DNA of 64,000 nt from Xanthomonas arboricola (GCF_002940665.1 NZ_MIGY01000003.1:1097573-1161572), one strand, 5' to 3'; shown: positions 9,247 through 18,891, counted from the stretch's first letter. Numbers and translations: made by a program. The notes: generated by a model not told the origin, from the sequence alone.

Positions 9247-10920
9247 ATGAGTTCTGCCGCGCCCCCGTGCTGCACGTCGCTGCTTGGCCTGTCGCTGAGC
9301 ATGTTCGTGGCGCCCTGCACGCTGACCGCCGCGCCCATGGACACTCCGGTCGTCAACGCACCGGCGGCCACACCGCCCACGCCCGACCTGGCCTACCCGG
9401 AACTGTTCCAGGCGGTGCAGAGCGGCGAGCTGTTCGACGACCAGAAGCATTTCGTCGACTTTCTGCCGCTGCGCGACCCGGCGCTGATCAACGCCGACTA
9501 TCTGGCGCAGCACGATCACCCCGGCTTTGACCTGCGCAAGTTCGTGGACGCCAATTTCGAAGAGTCGCCGCCGGTGCAGACCGACGCGATCCGCCAGGAC
9601 ACCGCGCTGCGCGAACACATCGACGAGCTGTGGCCCAAGCTGGTGCGCAGCCAGACCCACGTGCCGCCTTACAGCAGCCTGCTGGCGCTGCCGCATCCGT
9701 ACGTGGTGCCGGGCGGACGCTTCCGCGAGGTGTATTACTGGGATTCCTACTTCACCATGCTGGGCCTGGTGAAGAGCGGCGAGACCACGCTCAGCCGCCA
9801 GATGCTGGACAACTTCGCCTACCTGATCGACACCTACGGGCATATCCCCAACGGCAATCGCAGCTACTACCTCAGCCGCTCGCAGCCGCCGTTCTTCTCC
9901 TACATGGTGGAACTGCAGGCCGGCGTGGAAGGCGAAGCGGTTTACCAGCGCTACCTGCCGCAGCTGCAGAAGGAATACGCCTACTGGATGCAGGGCAGCG
10001 AAGACCTGCAGCCCGGCCAGGCCGCGCGCCATGTGGTGCGTCTGGCCGACGGCAGCCTGCTCAACCGCTACTGGGACGAGCGCGACACCCCGCGCCCGGA
10101 AGCCTGGCTGCACGACACCCGCACCGCCGCCGAGGCCGGCGACCGCCCGGCCGCCGAGGTCTACCGCGACCTGCGCGCCGGTGCCGAGAGCGGCTGGGAC
10201 TACACCAGCCGCTGGCTGGCCGATGGGCAGAACCTGCGCACCATCCGCACCACCGCCATCGTGCCGATCGACCTGAACAGCCTGCTGTATCACCTGGAGC
10301 GCACCCTGGCCCAGGCCTGTGCGCAGCCGGGTGCCGAGTGCACGCAGGACTACGCGGCGCTGGCACTGCGCCGCAAGCAGGCCATCGATGCGCACCTGTG
10401 GAATGCGGCCGGTTACTACGCCGACTACGACTGGCAGACCCGCAAGCTCAGCGATCAGGTCACCGCCGCGGCGCTGTATCCGCTGTTCACCGGCCTGGCA
10501 ACCGACGCGCACGCCAAACGCACCGCCAGCACCGTGCGCGCGCGCCTGCTGCGCCCCGGTGGCCTGGCCACCACCGCAGTGAAGACCGGCCAGCAGTGGG
10601 ACGAGCCCAACGGCTGGGCGCCGCTGCAATGGGTGGCGGTGGACGGCCTGCGCCGTTACGGCGAAGACGCGCTGGCGCGCACCATCGGCGAGCGCTTCCT
10701 CACCCAGGTGCAGGCGCTGTTCACGCGCGAGCACAAGCTGGTCGAGAAGTACGGCCTGGAAGCCGACGCGGCCGGCGGTGGCGGCGGCGAATACGCGCTA
10801 CAGGACGGCTTCGGCTGGACCAACGGCGTCACCTTGATGCTGTTGAACCTGTATCCGGACACAGCGACCACGCCGGCGCACGTCAAACGCGTGCGCAAGC
10901 CCGAAGCGGCCACGCGCTGA
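9247..10920 (+). CDS. treA: Periplasmic trehalase (GH37)
   Basis: The 557-residue protein has both trehalase signatures: PGGRFREVYYWDSY at about residues 155-168 and QWDEPNGWAP near residue 449. GH37 enzymes split alpha,alpha-trehalose into two glucose units. An N-terminal hydrophobic segment followed by Ala-rich sequence (MSSAAPPCCTSLLGLSLSM...) serves as a signal peptide, indicating periplasmic action. ATG 9247 is chosen over an upstream in-frame ATG at 9214 because TGGAG lies at the right distance. A Gly-rich loop (AGGGGGEYALQDGFGWTNG), typical of the family, is present near the C-terminus. The gene is monocistronic. Confidence 0.95.
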   Translation: MSSAAPPCCTSLLGLSLSMFVAPCTLTAAPMDTPVVNAPAATPPTPDLAYPELFQAVQSGELFDDQKHFVDFLPLRDPALINADYLAQHDHPGFDLRKFVDANFEESPPVQTDAIRQDTALREHIDELWPKLVRSQTHVPPYSSLLALPHPYVVPGGRFREVYYWDSYFTMLGLVKSGETTLSRQMLDNFAYLIDTYGHIPNGNRSYYLSRSQPPFFSYMVELQAGVEGEAVYQRYLPQLQKEYAYWMQGSEDLQPGQAARHVVRLADGSLLNRYWDERDTPRPEAWLHDTRTAAEAGDRPAAEVYRDLRAGAESGWDYTSRWLADGQNLRTIRTTAIVPIDLNSLLYHLERTLAQACAQPGAECTQDYAALALRRKQAIDAHLWNAAGYYADYDWQTRKLSDQVTAAALYPLFTGLATDAHAKRTASTVRARLLRPGGLATTAVKTGQQWDEPNGWAPLQWVAVDGLRRYGEDALARTIGERFLTQVQALFTREHKLVEKYGLEADAAGGGGGEYALQDGFGWTNGVTLMLLNLYPDTATTPAHVKRVRKPEAATR

Positions 10921-11067
10921 GTGTGCGCCAGCGCTGCCGGGCACTGCTCGGCAGCGCTGGCGGCCTTGCGGCTCGTGGCAGTCGGCAACGTCGGCGGATC
11001 GCTGCACCACACATCGCCTGATCGCTGCGACATTGCATAGCGCAGCAGCGCGTTCGATGGGTTGCGG

Positions 11068-12027
11068 CTACTGCACCACCGGCCATGCGCTGCCGTCATA
11101 ACCCAGCCGGTTGATGCCCAGGCGCGCGTCGCCGCGGTCGTCGTAGTAGTGGTAGACCAGGATGTCGCCGTCGCCATCGCGGAACACCGATTGCCCGCCC
11201 GGCCCATGCATGCTGCCCAACCCGGACTGGATCACCGTGCCGCCGCCGTTGCGCATGTCCACACCGGCGCGATCCAGGTACGGCCCGGTCACCGAGCGCG
11301 CACGTCCCACCGCAATCTTGTAGGTGCTGCTGGCGCCCTTGCAGCACGCATCGAACGACACGAACAGGTAGTACCAGCCATTGGCCTGCTGGATGAAAGG
11401 CGCCTCCACCGCGCCCGGGGACGGACGGCTCGCCAGGCTGTAGCGCGTCGTGTTGCCGGACAGCTGCTTGCCGGTGCCGGGATCGAGCTGGATCAGCTTG
11501 ATCCCCGACCAGAACGAGCCAAACGCCAACCACCACTTGCCATTGCCATCCACCACCAGATTGCCGTCGATGGCGTTGTAGTCGTCGCTGCTCTTGGAGG
11601 TGTAGACGATGCCTTGATCCTTCCACGAGCCAGGCTTGCCGGTGCTGCTGCTGGCAAGCGCAATCGCCGAGGTATTGGTTGCGAACTTGGAGGCGGTGTA
11701 ATACATCAGATACTTGCCGCCGTGGAAGGACACATCCGGTGCCCACAGCTGGTTGTCCGGGTTGTAGCTGCGCACCCAGCTCGGCATGCTGCTGAAGATC
11801 GCGCCCGCATTGCTGAACTTGGTCCGGTCGGTACTGGTGACCACGCCGGTAGTGGCATAGATGTAGTAACGCCCATCGCTCAGCTTGAGCATCGACGGGT
11901 CGTGCACGATGGTGTCACCGCTCACCACACCTGGCCCCACTGCCGCTTGCGCAGGTGCGCTATGCAAGCCAATGGCAGCAGCGGCCAGGGCCAACAGCGA
12001 CGCGATCGCGCCACCACGCAGCGACAT
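11068..12027 (-). CDS. Secreted GH43 arabinan endo-1,5-alpha-L-arabinosidase
   Basis: The 319-residue protein has a signal peptide (to about residue 28, ending PAQA) and one five-bladed GH43 propeller. Expected acid residues are visible: Asp in VHDPSMLK, Asp in YNAIDGNLV and Glu in GAVEAPFI, plus the His in SMHGPGG that helps bind calcium in arabinanases. It should cut alpha-1,5-arabinan of plant cell walls outside the inner membrane. ATG 12027 is preceded by GGAAGGAGG, a strong ribosome-binding site, so the longer open frame to 12294 is not used. It lies downstream of the NHL-protein gene on the same strand but 319 bp away, so probably has its own promoter. Confidence 0.93.
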   Translation of the reverse strand: MSLRGGAIASLLALAAAAIGLHSAPAQAAVGPGVVSGDTIVHDPSMLKLSDGRYYIYATTGVVTSTDRTKFSNAGAIFSSMPSWVRSYNPDNQLWAPDVSFHGGKYLMYYTASKFATNTSAIALASSSTGKPGSWKDQGIVYTSKSSDDYNAIDGNLVVDGNGKWWLAFGSFWSGIKLIQLDPGTGKQLSGNTTRYSLASRPSPGAVEAPFIQQANGWYYLFVSFDACCKGASSTYKIAVGRARSVTGPYLDRAGVDMRNGGGTVIQSGLGSMHGPGGQSVFRDGDGDILVYHYYDDRGDARLGINRLGYDGSAWPVVQ

Positions 12028-12346
12028 TCCAGACCAGCCTCCTTCCACTCGACTGCCACCGACGACGCGCATCGCCCCACTCCTTGAACAACGTAAAGAC
12101 GTTTTCTGTAGGAGCAATCTAGCCCGGCAGCAATGCCACGAATCCGACGCCGATCTCAGAAGCACGGTGCAGGCGAGTTGGCACTGCGTTTTGCGACGCG
12201 CCTTCGTAGCGGAGCGTGCGATGCAGCCGAGTGCCGGGCGTGAGTCTGTGGATCGAATCTCGATAGCAGCGAGGTAATGCACAGGTCCCTGCACCCCGCA
12301 TGCGTCACCGATACGCTATGTCATCATCAACGCAACGCTGTACGCG
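12028..12346. other. Intergenic, about 320 bp upstream of the arabinosidase gene
   Basis: No gene or clear repeat is seen. It should hold the arabinosidase promoter on the minus strand; I could not identify its elements. Confidence 0.3.
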
Positions 12347-14446
12347 TCATTCCACCCGCACGCGTAGATCCCGATTGGCGTTCGCCTCATTGCCGCTGTA
12401 ATCACGCGCGGTTATCCGGAGTACGTAGTCGCCCGGCGGCAGCGCGCCGGCCTGCCACTGCCCATTGCCGATGCGACCATCGCGCACCATGTTGGTGACC
12501 AGATAGAGGAAGCGCGTCACCGCGCTGCCATGCACGGTGATGCCACTGTCGGGCGCGTAGGCGGTGAGCACCGCAGCCGGATCGGCCGGCATGCGATCGA
12601 ACACGATCGTCATGCGTGGCTCCGCTTCGCCGGCCAGCGGCACGCCTTGCGCATCCAGCACCTGATACCCCAGCGCATACAGCCCCAGGCGACGACGCGG
12701 CAGATTGCGATCCACCTGGTCCCAGGCCTCCACCACGATCTGCACCGCAGTCCCGAGCGGTACGTGCACCCTGCCTTTGTTCATTGGCAAGGCTTGGCCA
12801 GCTGAGTCGAGCAGACTCACCCGGTCGATATGCGGCGCCACATGGTCGGCATAACCGACAAAGCCCAGTTGCACCGCATTGCGTTCGAAGCCGTTGGCAC
12901 CTGCGGTCAGATGCACATGCGCCATGCCGTTGAGCGTACCCAGTGCATCTCCGGCACGGAAACGCGTGCCGCGCAGCACACGCATGCGATCGGGCTTGCC
13001 ATCCACATCCGTCACCAAATGGAAGCGCTGCGGATCCAGCGGCGTCCCTTGTGCGGTGCGGCCCACGCGCATATGGGTGTAGCCGATCGTGTCCAGTGCC
13101 AACCACTCGCCCAATTGCCCCACCCCCCAGGTCGGGGACGGGCTGGAAACTTTGGCATCGGCAATGGCGTGCACGGTTTGGCCGACATCGCCACGGATAT
13201 CCAGGCCCGCATGCAGATGATCGCGGCTCAGACCCTGGTAGTTGCCACGCACCTCGCCAAGCGTGCCGACCACCTCATGCCACCCGGCCTGCGGCTGCAA
13301 CGGCCAGCGGCCCTGGGTGACGGGCAACGGCTGCGTGGCAGCCGGCCCGACCACGGGCGCGGCGTTCGCGTTCGCCGCAGTGGCCGGCACCAGCCGATGC
13401 ACGCGTGCGCTGCCGGCATCGCTGACACACACCGCACCTTGCGCATCCACCGCGATCCCCGCCGGGCGCGACATGCGTTGCATCACGTCCTCGCCACTCA
13501 TTGTCACCACATGCCCGGCACGCGTCACCTGCAGCACGCGCCCGCTTGCATCGCCCACGTACAGCACGCCGTCGTGGGTGAGCGCAAGCGTCATCGGGCG
13601 ATGCAACAGCGGGCTAAGGTCGGCAGGATCGCCACCGATCAAGGTGCTGACGCTGCTATCCGGTGCAATACGGCGAATCGCGTCGTTACGCATGTCGGCC
13701 ACCCACACCACACCGTGCGCATCCACCTTGAGGTCGGTCGGCGTATCGAAGCGCGCCTGATCACCAACACCATCGGCCATGCCCGGCAAGGCGCCGCCGG
13801 CCAGGGTGCTTACCTGCCCATCTGGCGCGATCACGCGGATGCGATCGTTGTAGGTATCGGCGACATACACGCGCCCTTGCGCATCCACCGCCACGCCGAT
13901 CGGGCCATTGAAGCGTGCCTGCGCAGCGGCACCGTCGCGAAAACCGGCACTGCCATCGCCGGCCAGCGTGGTCACCACGCCGTGTGGCGTGCGTTTGCGG
14001 ATCGCATGGTTGCCGGTGTCGGCGATGTAGAGATTGCCGGCCGTATCGAAGGCGATACCCGATGGCGTATTGAATTCCGCCGCCGCGTCAACGCCATCGG
14101 CGAATCCTTCCTGCCCACCGGCCACGGTCTGCACGCTGCCGTTGTCGAGCAGCCTGCGAATGCGGTTGTTGTCGCCGCCATCGGCGATGTACAGCGCGCC
14201 GTGCGGATCGATCGCCAGTCCGTAGGGATCGGCAAACCGTGCATCGGCAGCACGGCCATCCACTGCGCCACGCACACCGCTGCCGGCAACCCATTGCAAC
14301 TGTGCCTTCCAGCCCAGCGGCGTTGCCGTGGGACCTTGTGTCTGCGGCGGCGCATCGGGTGCCGGCGCAGACCACCAGCTCGCCAGCAACGCCGCCGCGC
14401 CTGCCAGAAGAACTGCGCAGATCCATAGCGCGTATCGTTTTGTCAT
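12347..14446 (-). CDS. NHL-repeat propeller fused to an M23-like (LytM-fold) domain
   Basis: The 699-residue protein starts with a membrane anchor or signal (about residues 5-25). A set of NHL repeats (about 45-350) follows, with the recurring phrase 'G(I/L)A(F/V)D..G.(L/V)Y(I/V)AD(T/G)..N..IR', predicted to form a beta propeller. From about residue 385 comes a peptidase M23/LytM-like fold: HLHAGLDIRGDVGQTVHA, LALDTIGYTHMRVG and MAHVHLTAG give His and Asp in roughly the zinc-ligand order. The last 150 residues look like a beta sandwich. M23 enzymes cut peptidoglycan cross-bridges. Whether this version is active is uncertain because the first ligand motif is not the canonical HxxxD. Confidence 0.82.
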   Translation of the reverse strand: MTKRYALWICAVLLAGAAALLASWWSAPAPDAPPQTQGPTATPLGWKAQLQWVAGSGVRGAVDGRAADARFADPYGLAIDPHGALYIADGGDNNRIRRLLDNGSVQTVAGGQEGFADGVDAAAEFNTPSGIAFDTAGNLYIADTGNHAIRKRTPHGVVTTLAGDGSAGFRDGAAAQARFNGPIGVAVDAQGRVYVADTYNDRIRVIAPDGQVSTLAGGALPGMADGVGDQARFDTPTDLKVDAHGVVWVADMRNDAIRRIAPDSSVSTLIGGDPADLSPLLHRPMTLALTHDGVLYVGDASGRVLQVTRAGHVVTMSGEDVMQRMSRPAGIAVDAQGAVCVSDAGSARVHRLVPATAANANAAPVVGPAATQPLPVTQGRWPLQPQAGWHEVVGTLGEVRGNYQGLSRDHLHAGLDIRGDVGQTVHAIADAKVSSPSPTWGVGQLGEWLALDTIGYTHMRVGRTAQGTPLDPQRFHLVTDVDGKPDRMRVLRGTRFRAGDALGTLNGMAHVHLTAGANGFERNAVQLGFVGYADHVAPHIDRVSLLDSAGQALPMNKGRVHVPLGTAVQIVVEAWDQVDRNLPRRRLGLYALGYQVLDAQGVPLAGEAEPRMTIVFDRMPADPAAVLTAYAPDSGITVHGSAVTRFLYLVTNMVRDGRIGNGQWQAGALPPGDYVLRITARDYSGNEANANRDLRVRVE

Positions 14447-14650
14447 GCCGGTCGCGGGTGTCGGAGGACTCGCACTTTAAGCGCTTCTTGCGGGTTGCAG
14501 CGACTGGCGGGCAGTGGTGCGTGAAGCACAAGACGCATTGCGCCACTACCGTAACGCCGGCATCCCACTGCCCAAGAGCGCTTGCACGTGCTGCTGACGC
14601 ACAGGCCTGCCGCGTATCATGCGCACTCTTTCATCCTCCAGGACGGACCC

Positions 14651-15346
14651 ATGGCCGTACGCACGCTCAACGAATTTCTCGCCCATTCCAAGGAAAAGGA
14701 CGTCAGCCCCGATCCGTTCGAACTGGAAAACCCGCATCTGCTGGAAGTGCGCCTCGACGGCATGGTGTGGTCCAAGGCCGGCGCCATGGTCGCGCGCACC
14801 GGCAACGTCAAGTTCACCCGCGAGGGGCTGCTGGAACAGGGCCTGGGCAATCTGCTGAAGAAGGCGGTCAGCGGCGAAGGCATGCAGCTGATGAAGGCCG
14901 AAGGCCAGGGCCGGGTGTATCTGGCCGACCTCGGCAAGCTGGTGACCTTGCTGCGTTTGAATGGCGAGGCGATCTTCGTCAACGGCAACGACGTGCTGGC
15001 GTTCGAATCCGGCGTCCAACACAAGATCACGATGATGCGCAAGGTAGCCGGCATGCTGTCCGGCGGCCTGTTCAACGTGCGCCTGAGCGGCCACGGCATC
15101 GTGGCGATCACCTCGCACTACGAGCCGCTGACCCTGCCGGTCACCGCCGCCAGCGGCCCGGTGTTCACCGACCCCAACGCCACCGTGGCCTGGTCGGGCA
15201 CGCTGTCCCCGGAGCTGGTCACTGACGTGTCGATCGGCACCCTGTTCGGCCGCGGCTCTGGCGAAAGCCTGCAGATGCGCTTTGCCGGCGAAGGCTGGGT
15301 GGTGGTGCAGCCGTACGAAGAAGCCAGCTTCCAGGCCAAGGGCTGA
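14651..15346 (+). CDS. AIM24-family (TIGR00266-like) protein
   Basis: The 231-residue soluble protein is rich in beta strands and shows the AIM24-family rhythm: LEVRLDGMVWSKAGAMVARTGNVKF near the start, GQGRVYLADLG and LNGEAIFVNGNDVLAFE in the middle, and GEGWVVVQPYE at the end. The family forms a double-stranded beta-helix bundle; its bacterial role is unknown. ATG 14651 is preferred to an upstream in-frame start at 14582 because of the AGGA before it and because the domain begins there. It is divergent from the NHL-protein gene. Confidence 0.85.
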   Translation: MAVRTLNEFLAHSKEKDVSPDPFELENPHLLEVRLDGMVWSKAGAMVARTGNVKFTREGLLEQGLGNLLKKAVSGEGMQLMKAEGQGRVYLADLGKLVTLLRLNGEAIFVNGNDVLAFESGVQHKITMMRKVAGMLSGGLFNVRLSGHGIVAITSHYEPLTLPVTAASGPVFTDPNATVAWSGTLSPELVTDVSIGTLFGRGSGESLQMRFAGEGWVVVQPYEEASFQAKG

Positions 15347-15462
15347 TCCAGGCCGCCCGGCAGCAATCAACAATGCGCATCGCCTGGTTGCATGCTACGC
15401 AGCTGGGCAGTTTTCCAGTCACGGCGCAGTGCGCAGTGACAGCTGCGCATCCCAGCCCACCC

Positions 15463-15535
15463 TGTAGGAGCGCCCCCTGGGCGCGAGGGACTTCCCGGTA
15501 ACGCCGCATCGCGCCCAGGTGCGCTCCTACGGGGT
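15463..15535. repeat. GTAGGAGCG...CGCTCCTAC palindromic element
   Basis: Imperfect palindrome of about 70 bp: GTAGGAGCGCCCCCTGGGCG, then GCGCCCAGGTGCGCTCCTAC. Further copies lie at about 15640-15705 and 15810-15875, and part of one is at the window end (63952-64000). Confidence 0.85.
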
Positions 15536-15536
15536 T

Positions 15537-15880
15537 TCCTGCAGTCTGCCGCGCGCTGCACAGCTACCGCGCTGCCCCAGCTTGGCATTGCGTAGTCACG
15601 CAACCGTAGGCAACAGATGATTGCGCTGACGGCACTCGTAGGAGCGCCCCTGGGCGCGAGGGCCTTCCCGATAACGCCGCATCGCGCCCTGGTGCGCTCC
15701 TACGGTTTCCTGCATTCTGCCGCGAGCTGCACAGCTACCGAGCTGCCCTAGCTTGGCATTGCGTAGTCACGCAACCGTAGGCAACAGATGAGTGCGCTGA
15801 CGGCACCTCGTAGGAGCGCCCCTGGGCGCGAGGGCCTTGCCGGTAACGCCGCATCGCGCCCTGGTGCGCTCCTACGGGTT
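15537..15880. repeat. Tandem duplication (unit about 171 bp) carrying the palindromic element
   Basis: Two adjacent direct repeats, starting at about 15537 and 15708, share TTGGCATTGCGTAGTCACGC and CAACCGTAGGCAACAGATGA, each ending in one GTAGGAGCG palindrome. The copies differ at a few bases. No gene is seen in 15347-15895. Confidence 0.8.
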
Positions 15881-15895
15881 TCCGGCTCTGGTGCA

Positions 15896-16807
15896 TCACA
15901 CCCATCCGCGCTTGCGGAACCATGCCAGCGGCACCAGCATGCTCAGCACGATCACGCCCAGCGCCCAGTAATACGCGTCGTGCCACTTGAGCTCGGGCAT
16001 GTAGGCGAAGTTCATGCCCCAGATGCCGACCAGTACCGTCGGCGGGATGCCGACCACCGACGCCACCGCCATCACCTTCATCACGTTGTTCTGGTCCATG
16101 TTGATCATGCCCAGCACGCTGTCGAGCAGGAACTCGATGCGGTCGTCCATGTGCTGCTGGAACTCGCTCAAGGTGGTCAGGTCCTTGTGCAGCAAGCCGA
16201 TGCGTTTGGCCGCATCGGCACCGAACCAGTCCGGCGCGGCGTCGTCCAGATAGGTGACCAGGCGCAGCAGTCCCTGCCCGGCATTGTGCAGCCCGCCCAG
16301 TCGCCGGCCCATGCCTCCGACCTGATGCAGCATGCGTTCCAGATCACGGGTCTTGTGCGGGTTGTCGAACACCTGCCGGGTGGTATCGGTGACCTCGGCT
16401 TCCAGCGATTCGAGCCGGTCCGCCAGGCGCCCCACCAGCTGGTCGAAGATGCGCAACAGCAGATCGTCGGCGCTATGGCAGGACGCATGCGCAAGGCGCG
16501 CGGCCACCGCATCCAGCGAGCCCATGTGCTGTTCGCGCAGGGTCACCAGCATGGTCGGCGATAGTGCAAAGCCCAGCGGCGCAGTCGGGCCATCGTCGTC
16601 CTGAAAGCGCGGCACGTTGAGAAACAGCACCTCGCCCTGGCGCCGCACCCGGCTGGAGAATTCGATCTCGCCGATGACCGCGCGATCCGGCAGCGCGAAC
16701 CCCACCTTGTCTGCGGCCTGCGCTAGTTCCTGCGCGCTGGCCTGGCACAGGTCGACCCAGCACCCTTGCGTGTGCTGCGTTCCGGCAATGGGGTGCGTCG
16801 TGATCAT
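15896..16807 (-). CDS. corA: CorA-type magnesium/divalent cation channel
   Basis: The 303-residue protein has a soluble N-terminal funnel region and ends in two transmembrane helices. The selectivity motif GMN (IWGMNFAYMPEL) stands between them, which is diagnostic for CorA/MRS2 channels. An acidic, basic-rich tail (FRKRGWV) closes it. Pentamers of such proteins let Mg2+ into the cytoplasm. ATG 16807 (MITTHPIAG) is taken as start, but the frame is open to 16855 and no strong ribosome-binding site separates the choices. The gene is monocistronic, with palindromic repeats directly downstream that may act in transcript ending or stability. Confidence 0.93.
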   Translation of the reverse strand: MITTHPIAGTQHTQGCWVDLCQASAQELAQAADKVGFALPDRAVIGEIEFSSRVRRQGEVLFLNVPRFQDDDGPTAPLGFALSPTMLVTLREQHMGSLDAVAARLAHASCHSADDLLLRIFDQLVGRLADRLESLEAEVTDTTRQVFDNPHKTRDLERMLHQVGGMGRRLGGLHNAGQGLLRLVTYLDDAAPDWFGADAAKRIGLLHKDLTTLSEFQQHMDDRIEFLLDSVLGMINMDQNNVMKVMAVASVVGIPPTVLVGIWGMNFAYMPELKWHDAYYWALGVIVLSMLVPLAWFRKRGWV

Positions 16808-16933
16808 GCGATGGGCCGTGGCAATGGATGGCGGCGAGCATCCCGTTCCACCCAAGCCACGTCAACGTCGCGCGCATCGCGTGCTTAGCTGCCAGTGGCC
16901 TTTATCGCGGCGCCGTGCAGCCACAGACGCCAG

Positions 16934-16951
16934 GGCCCCGCAGTGCGGGGC
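16934..16951. terminator. Hairpin downstream of cycA
   Basis: A near-perfect stem (GGCCCCGCA / TGCGGGGCC) lies between the cycA stop (16995) and the corA start. No T tract follows on either strand, so intrinsic termination is only likely, not certain. Confidence 0.45.
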
Positions 16952-16994
16952 CTCGGTGAGGGCTTCGGTGGATGTCTTCGCTTGCTCCGCGCGC

Positions 16995-18371
16995 TCAGCC
17001 GCTGCGCGTCTGCCGCCGCTTCACCGCATAACCGATCGCCAGGATCAGGAACCACACCGGGCTGGCCAGCAAGGCCTGGCGCGTGTCCGCCTGCAGGGTC
17101 AGCAGCACGATGACGAAGGCGAAGAACGCCAGGCACACGTAGCACATCAACACGCCACCGGGCATCTTGAACGCCGAGGCCGCGTGCTGCTCGGGCCGCT
17201 TGCGCCGGTACGCGATGTAGGCGCACAGGATCAGCGACCACACGAACATGAAGAGCACTGCCGACAAGGTGGTGACCAGCGTGAACGCAGTGACCAGGTT
17301 GGGGATCAGGTACACCAGCATCGCGCCCAGCAACAGGCACACGCAGGAGAACAGCAGCCCACGTGCCGGCACCGCTGCACGCGAAAGCTTGGCAAAGCCC
17401 TTGGGCGCATGCTGTTCTTCGGCCAGGCCGTAGAGCATGCGGCTGGTGGAGAAGATGCCGCTGTTGGCCGACGAGGTGGCCGAGGTCAGCACCACGAAGT
17501 TGATCAGGCTTGCGGCCGCCGGCACGCCGGCCAGCACGAACAGCTCCACGAACGGGCTCTTGTCGGCCACCACCTGACGCCACGGCGTCACCGCCATGAT
17601 CGCGATCAGCGCCAGCACATAGAAGATCAGGATGCGCACCGGGATCGAGTTGATCGCCTTGGGCAGGTTGCGGCGCGGGTCGGCAGTCTCTGCGGCGGTG
17701 GTGCCGACCAGCTCGATGCCGACGAAGGCGAACACGGCGATCTGGAAACCGGCAAAGAAGCCGCCAATGCCCATCGGGAACATGCCGCCGTCGTTCCACA
17801 GGTTCGACAGCGAGGCCACATTGCCCGACGGCGAGCGGAAGCCCCAGGCCACCAGCCCGGCGCCGGTGAGGATCAAGGCGCAGATGGCGATGATCTTGAT
17901 CAGCGCGAACCAGAACTCCATCTCGCCGAACAATTTGACCGTCACCAAGTTCAGGCTCAGCAGCAACAACACGCAGGCGATGGCCGGAATCCACGGCGCC
18001 AACCCGGGGAACCAGAACTGCGCGTAGGCGGCGATCGCGATGACGTCGGCGATGGCGGTGATGATCCAGCAGAACCAGTACGTCCACCCGCAGAAGAACC
18101 CGGCCCACGGCCCGAGCAGATCGGTGGAGAAGTCGATGAACGACTTGTACTCCAGGTTGGACAGCAGCAACTCGCCCATCGCGCGCATCACGAAGAACAG
18201 CATTGCGCCGATGATCAGATAGACGAACAGGATCGACGGGCCGGCCAGGCTGATCGTCTTGCCCGAGCCCATGAACAGCCCGGTGCCGATCGCGCCACCG
18301 ATGGCGATCAGCTGCAGGTGGCGATTGGAGAGACTACGTTGCAGATGATCGGGCGCGGACGGGTCTGACAT
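16995..18371 (-). CDS. cycA: D-serine/D-alanine/glycine permease
   Basis: The 458-residue protein is an APC-family permease with about 12 transmembrane helices. Long stretches match E. coli CycA as I remember it: IAIGGAIGTGLFMGSGKTIS, MRAMGELLLSNLEYKSF, AVFAFVGIELVGTTAAET and LTSATSSANSGIFSTSRML. CycA brings in D-serine, D-alanine and glycine with protons. ATG 18371 (MSDPSAP) is chosen because it gives the usual short N-terminus before LSNRHLQLIAIGG; another in-frame ATG lies at 18389. The gene is monocistronic. Confidence 0.93.
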   Translation of the reverse strand: MSDPSAPDHLQRSLSNRHLQLIAIGGAIGTGLFMGSGKTISLAGPSILFVYLIIGAMLFFVMRAMGELLLSNLEYKSFIDFSTDLLGPWAGFFCGWTYWFCWIITAIADVIAIAAYAQFWFPGLAPWIPAIACVLLLLSLNLVTVKLFGEMEFWFALIKIIAICALILTGAGLVAWGFRSPSGNVASLSNLWNDGGMFPMGIGGFFAGFQIAVFAFVGIELVGTTAAETADPRRNLPKAINSIPVRILIFYVLALIAIMAVTPWRQVVADKSPFVELFVLAGVPAAASLINFVVLTSATSSANSGIFSTSRMLYGLAEEQHAPKGFAKLSRAAVPARGLLFSCVCLLLGAMLVYLIPNLVTAFTLVTTLSAVLFMFVWSLILCAYIAYRRKRPEQHAASAFKMPGGVLMCYVCLAFFAFVIVLLTLQADTRQALLASPVWFLILAIGYAVKRRQTRSG

Positions 18372-18675
18372 GGGGCACGGCACCGGCAAGTGAACAAGCC
18401 GTCAAAAATACGAGATCGCGGCAGCGCGCACCAGCGGTTTGCACAGCGGCCCCGGGTAGGCCGCAGCATGCGCCAGCGAATGGTGGTCGGCTTGCCCCAT
18501 CGTGGTGCGCCGCTCATCCACGCGGCCACTGTTGTCATCGAGGGGCCGCAGCCGTCAGGGATGCACGCAAGGCATCGCCGGAGCAGTCACCGCCATCCGC
18601 CTGGAGCCTGCGCGCTGCGGCGTTGTCATCGGCCGCGTCTGCCTGGTGGTGGCACAGTCGCGTTGCTAGCCGCGA
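18372..18675. other. Intergenic, about 304 bp upstream of cycA
   Basis: Nothing gene-like is seen; it should contain the cycA promoter on the minus strand. Confidence 0.3.
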
Positions 18676-18891
18676 TTACCCCCCGGCAAGCCCGCCGCCA
18701 ACGCGGCCCGGCAATGCCTGATCGTCGTCCTCTTCCAGATCGCCCACCTCCTCGCGCAAACCGCCCTGCTGTGGTGTCTGCTCTTCCAGCGGGATATCTT
18801 CTTCGTTGGTATCCGGATCGGGCGTGCCGTGTGCCGACAGACCGGCGCTGGCGGCGGTCATCAGACGCGAAGCGAGTGGATTGAGCTGCAT
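18676..18891 (-). CDS. Small acidic protein of unknown function
   Basis: A 71-residue frame from ATG 18891. The first 20 residues are mildly hydrophobic (LNPLASRLMTAASAGLSA). The rest is strongly acidic and hydrophilic (DTNEEDIPLEEQ, EVGDLEEDDDQ) with a Gly-rich end. It looks like a short conserved xanthomonad protein rather than a signal-bearing one. No ribosome-binding site of good quality was seen, so existence of the protein is moderately supported by its biased, protein-like composition only. Confidence 0.5.
   Translation of the reverse strand: MQLNPLASRLMTAASAGLSAHGTPDPDTNEEDIPLEEQTPQQGGLREEVGDLEEDDDQALPGRVGGGLAGG

Noticed and set aside
7995..9530. 511-residue open frame joining nei, DUF72 and trehalase regions
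   Set aside because: It crosses three recognisable genes in the wrong frame and is Arg/Ala/Pro-biased.
12830..14428. 532-residue open frame on the plus strand
   Set aside because: Shadow of the NHL/M23-like gene; repeated His/Ala/Arg wording mirrors the NHL repeats.
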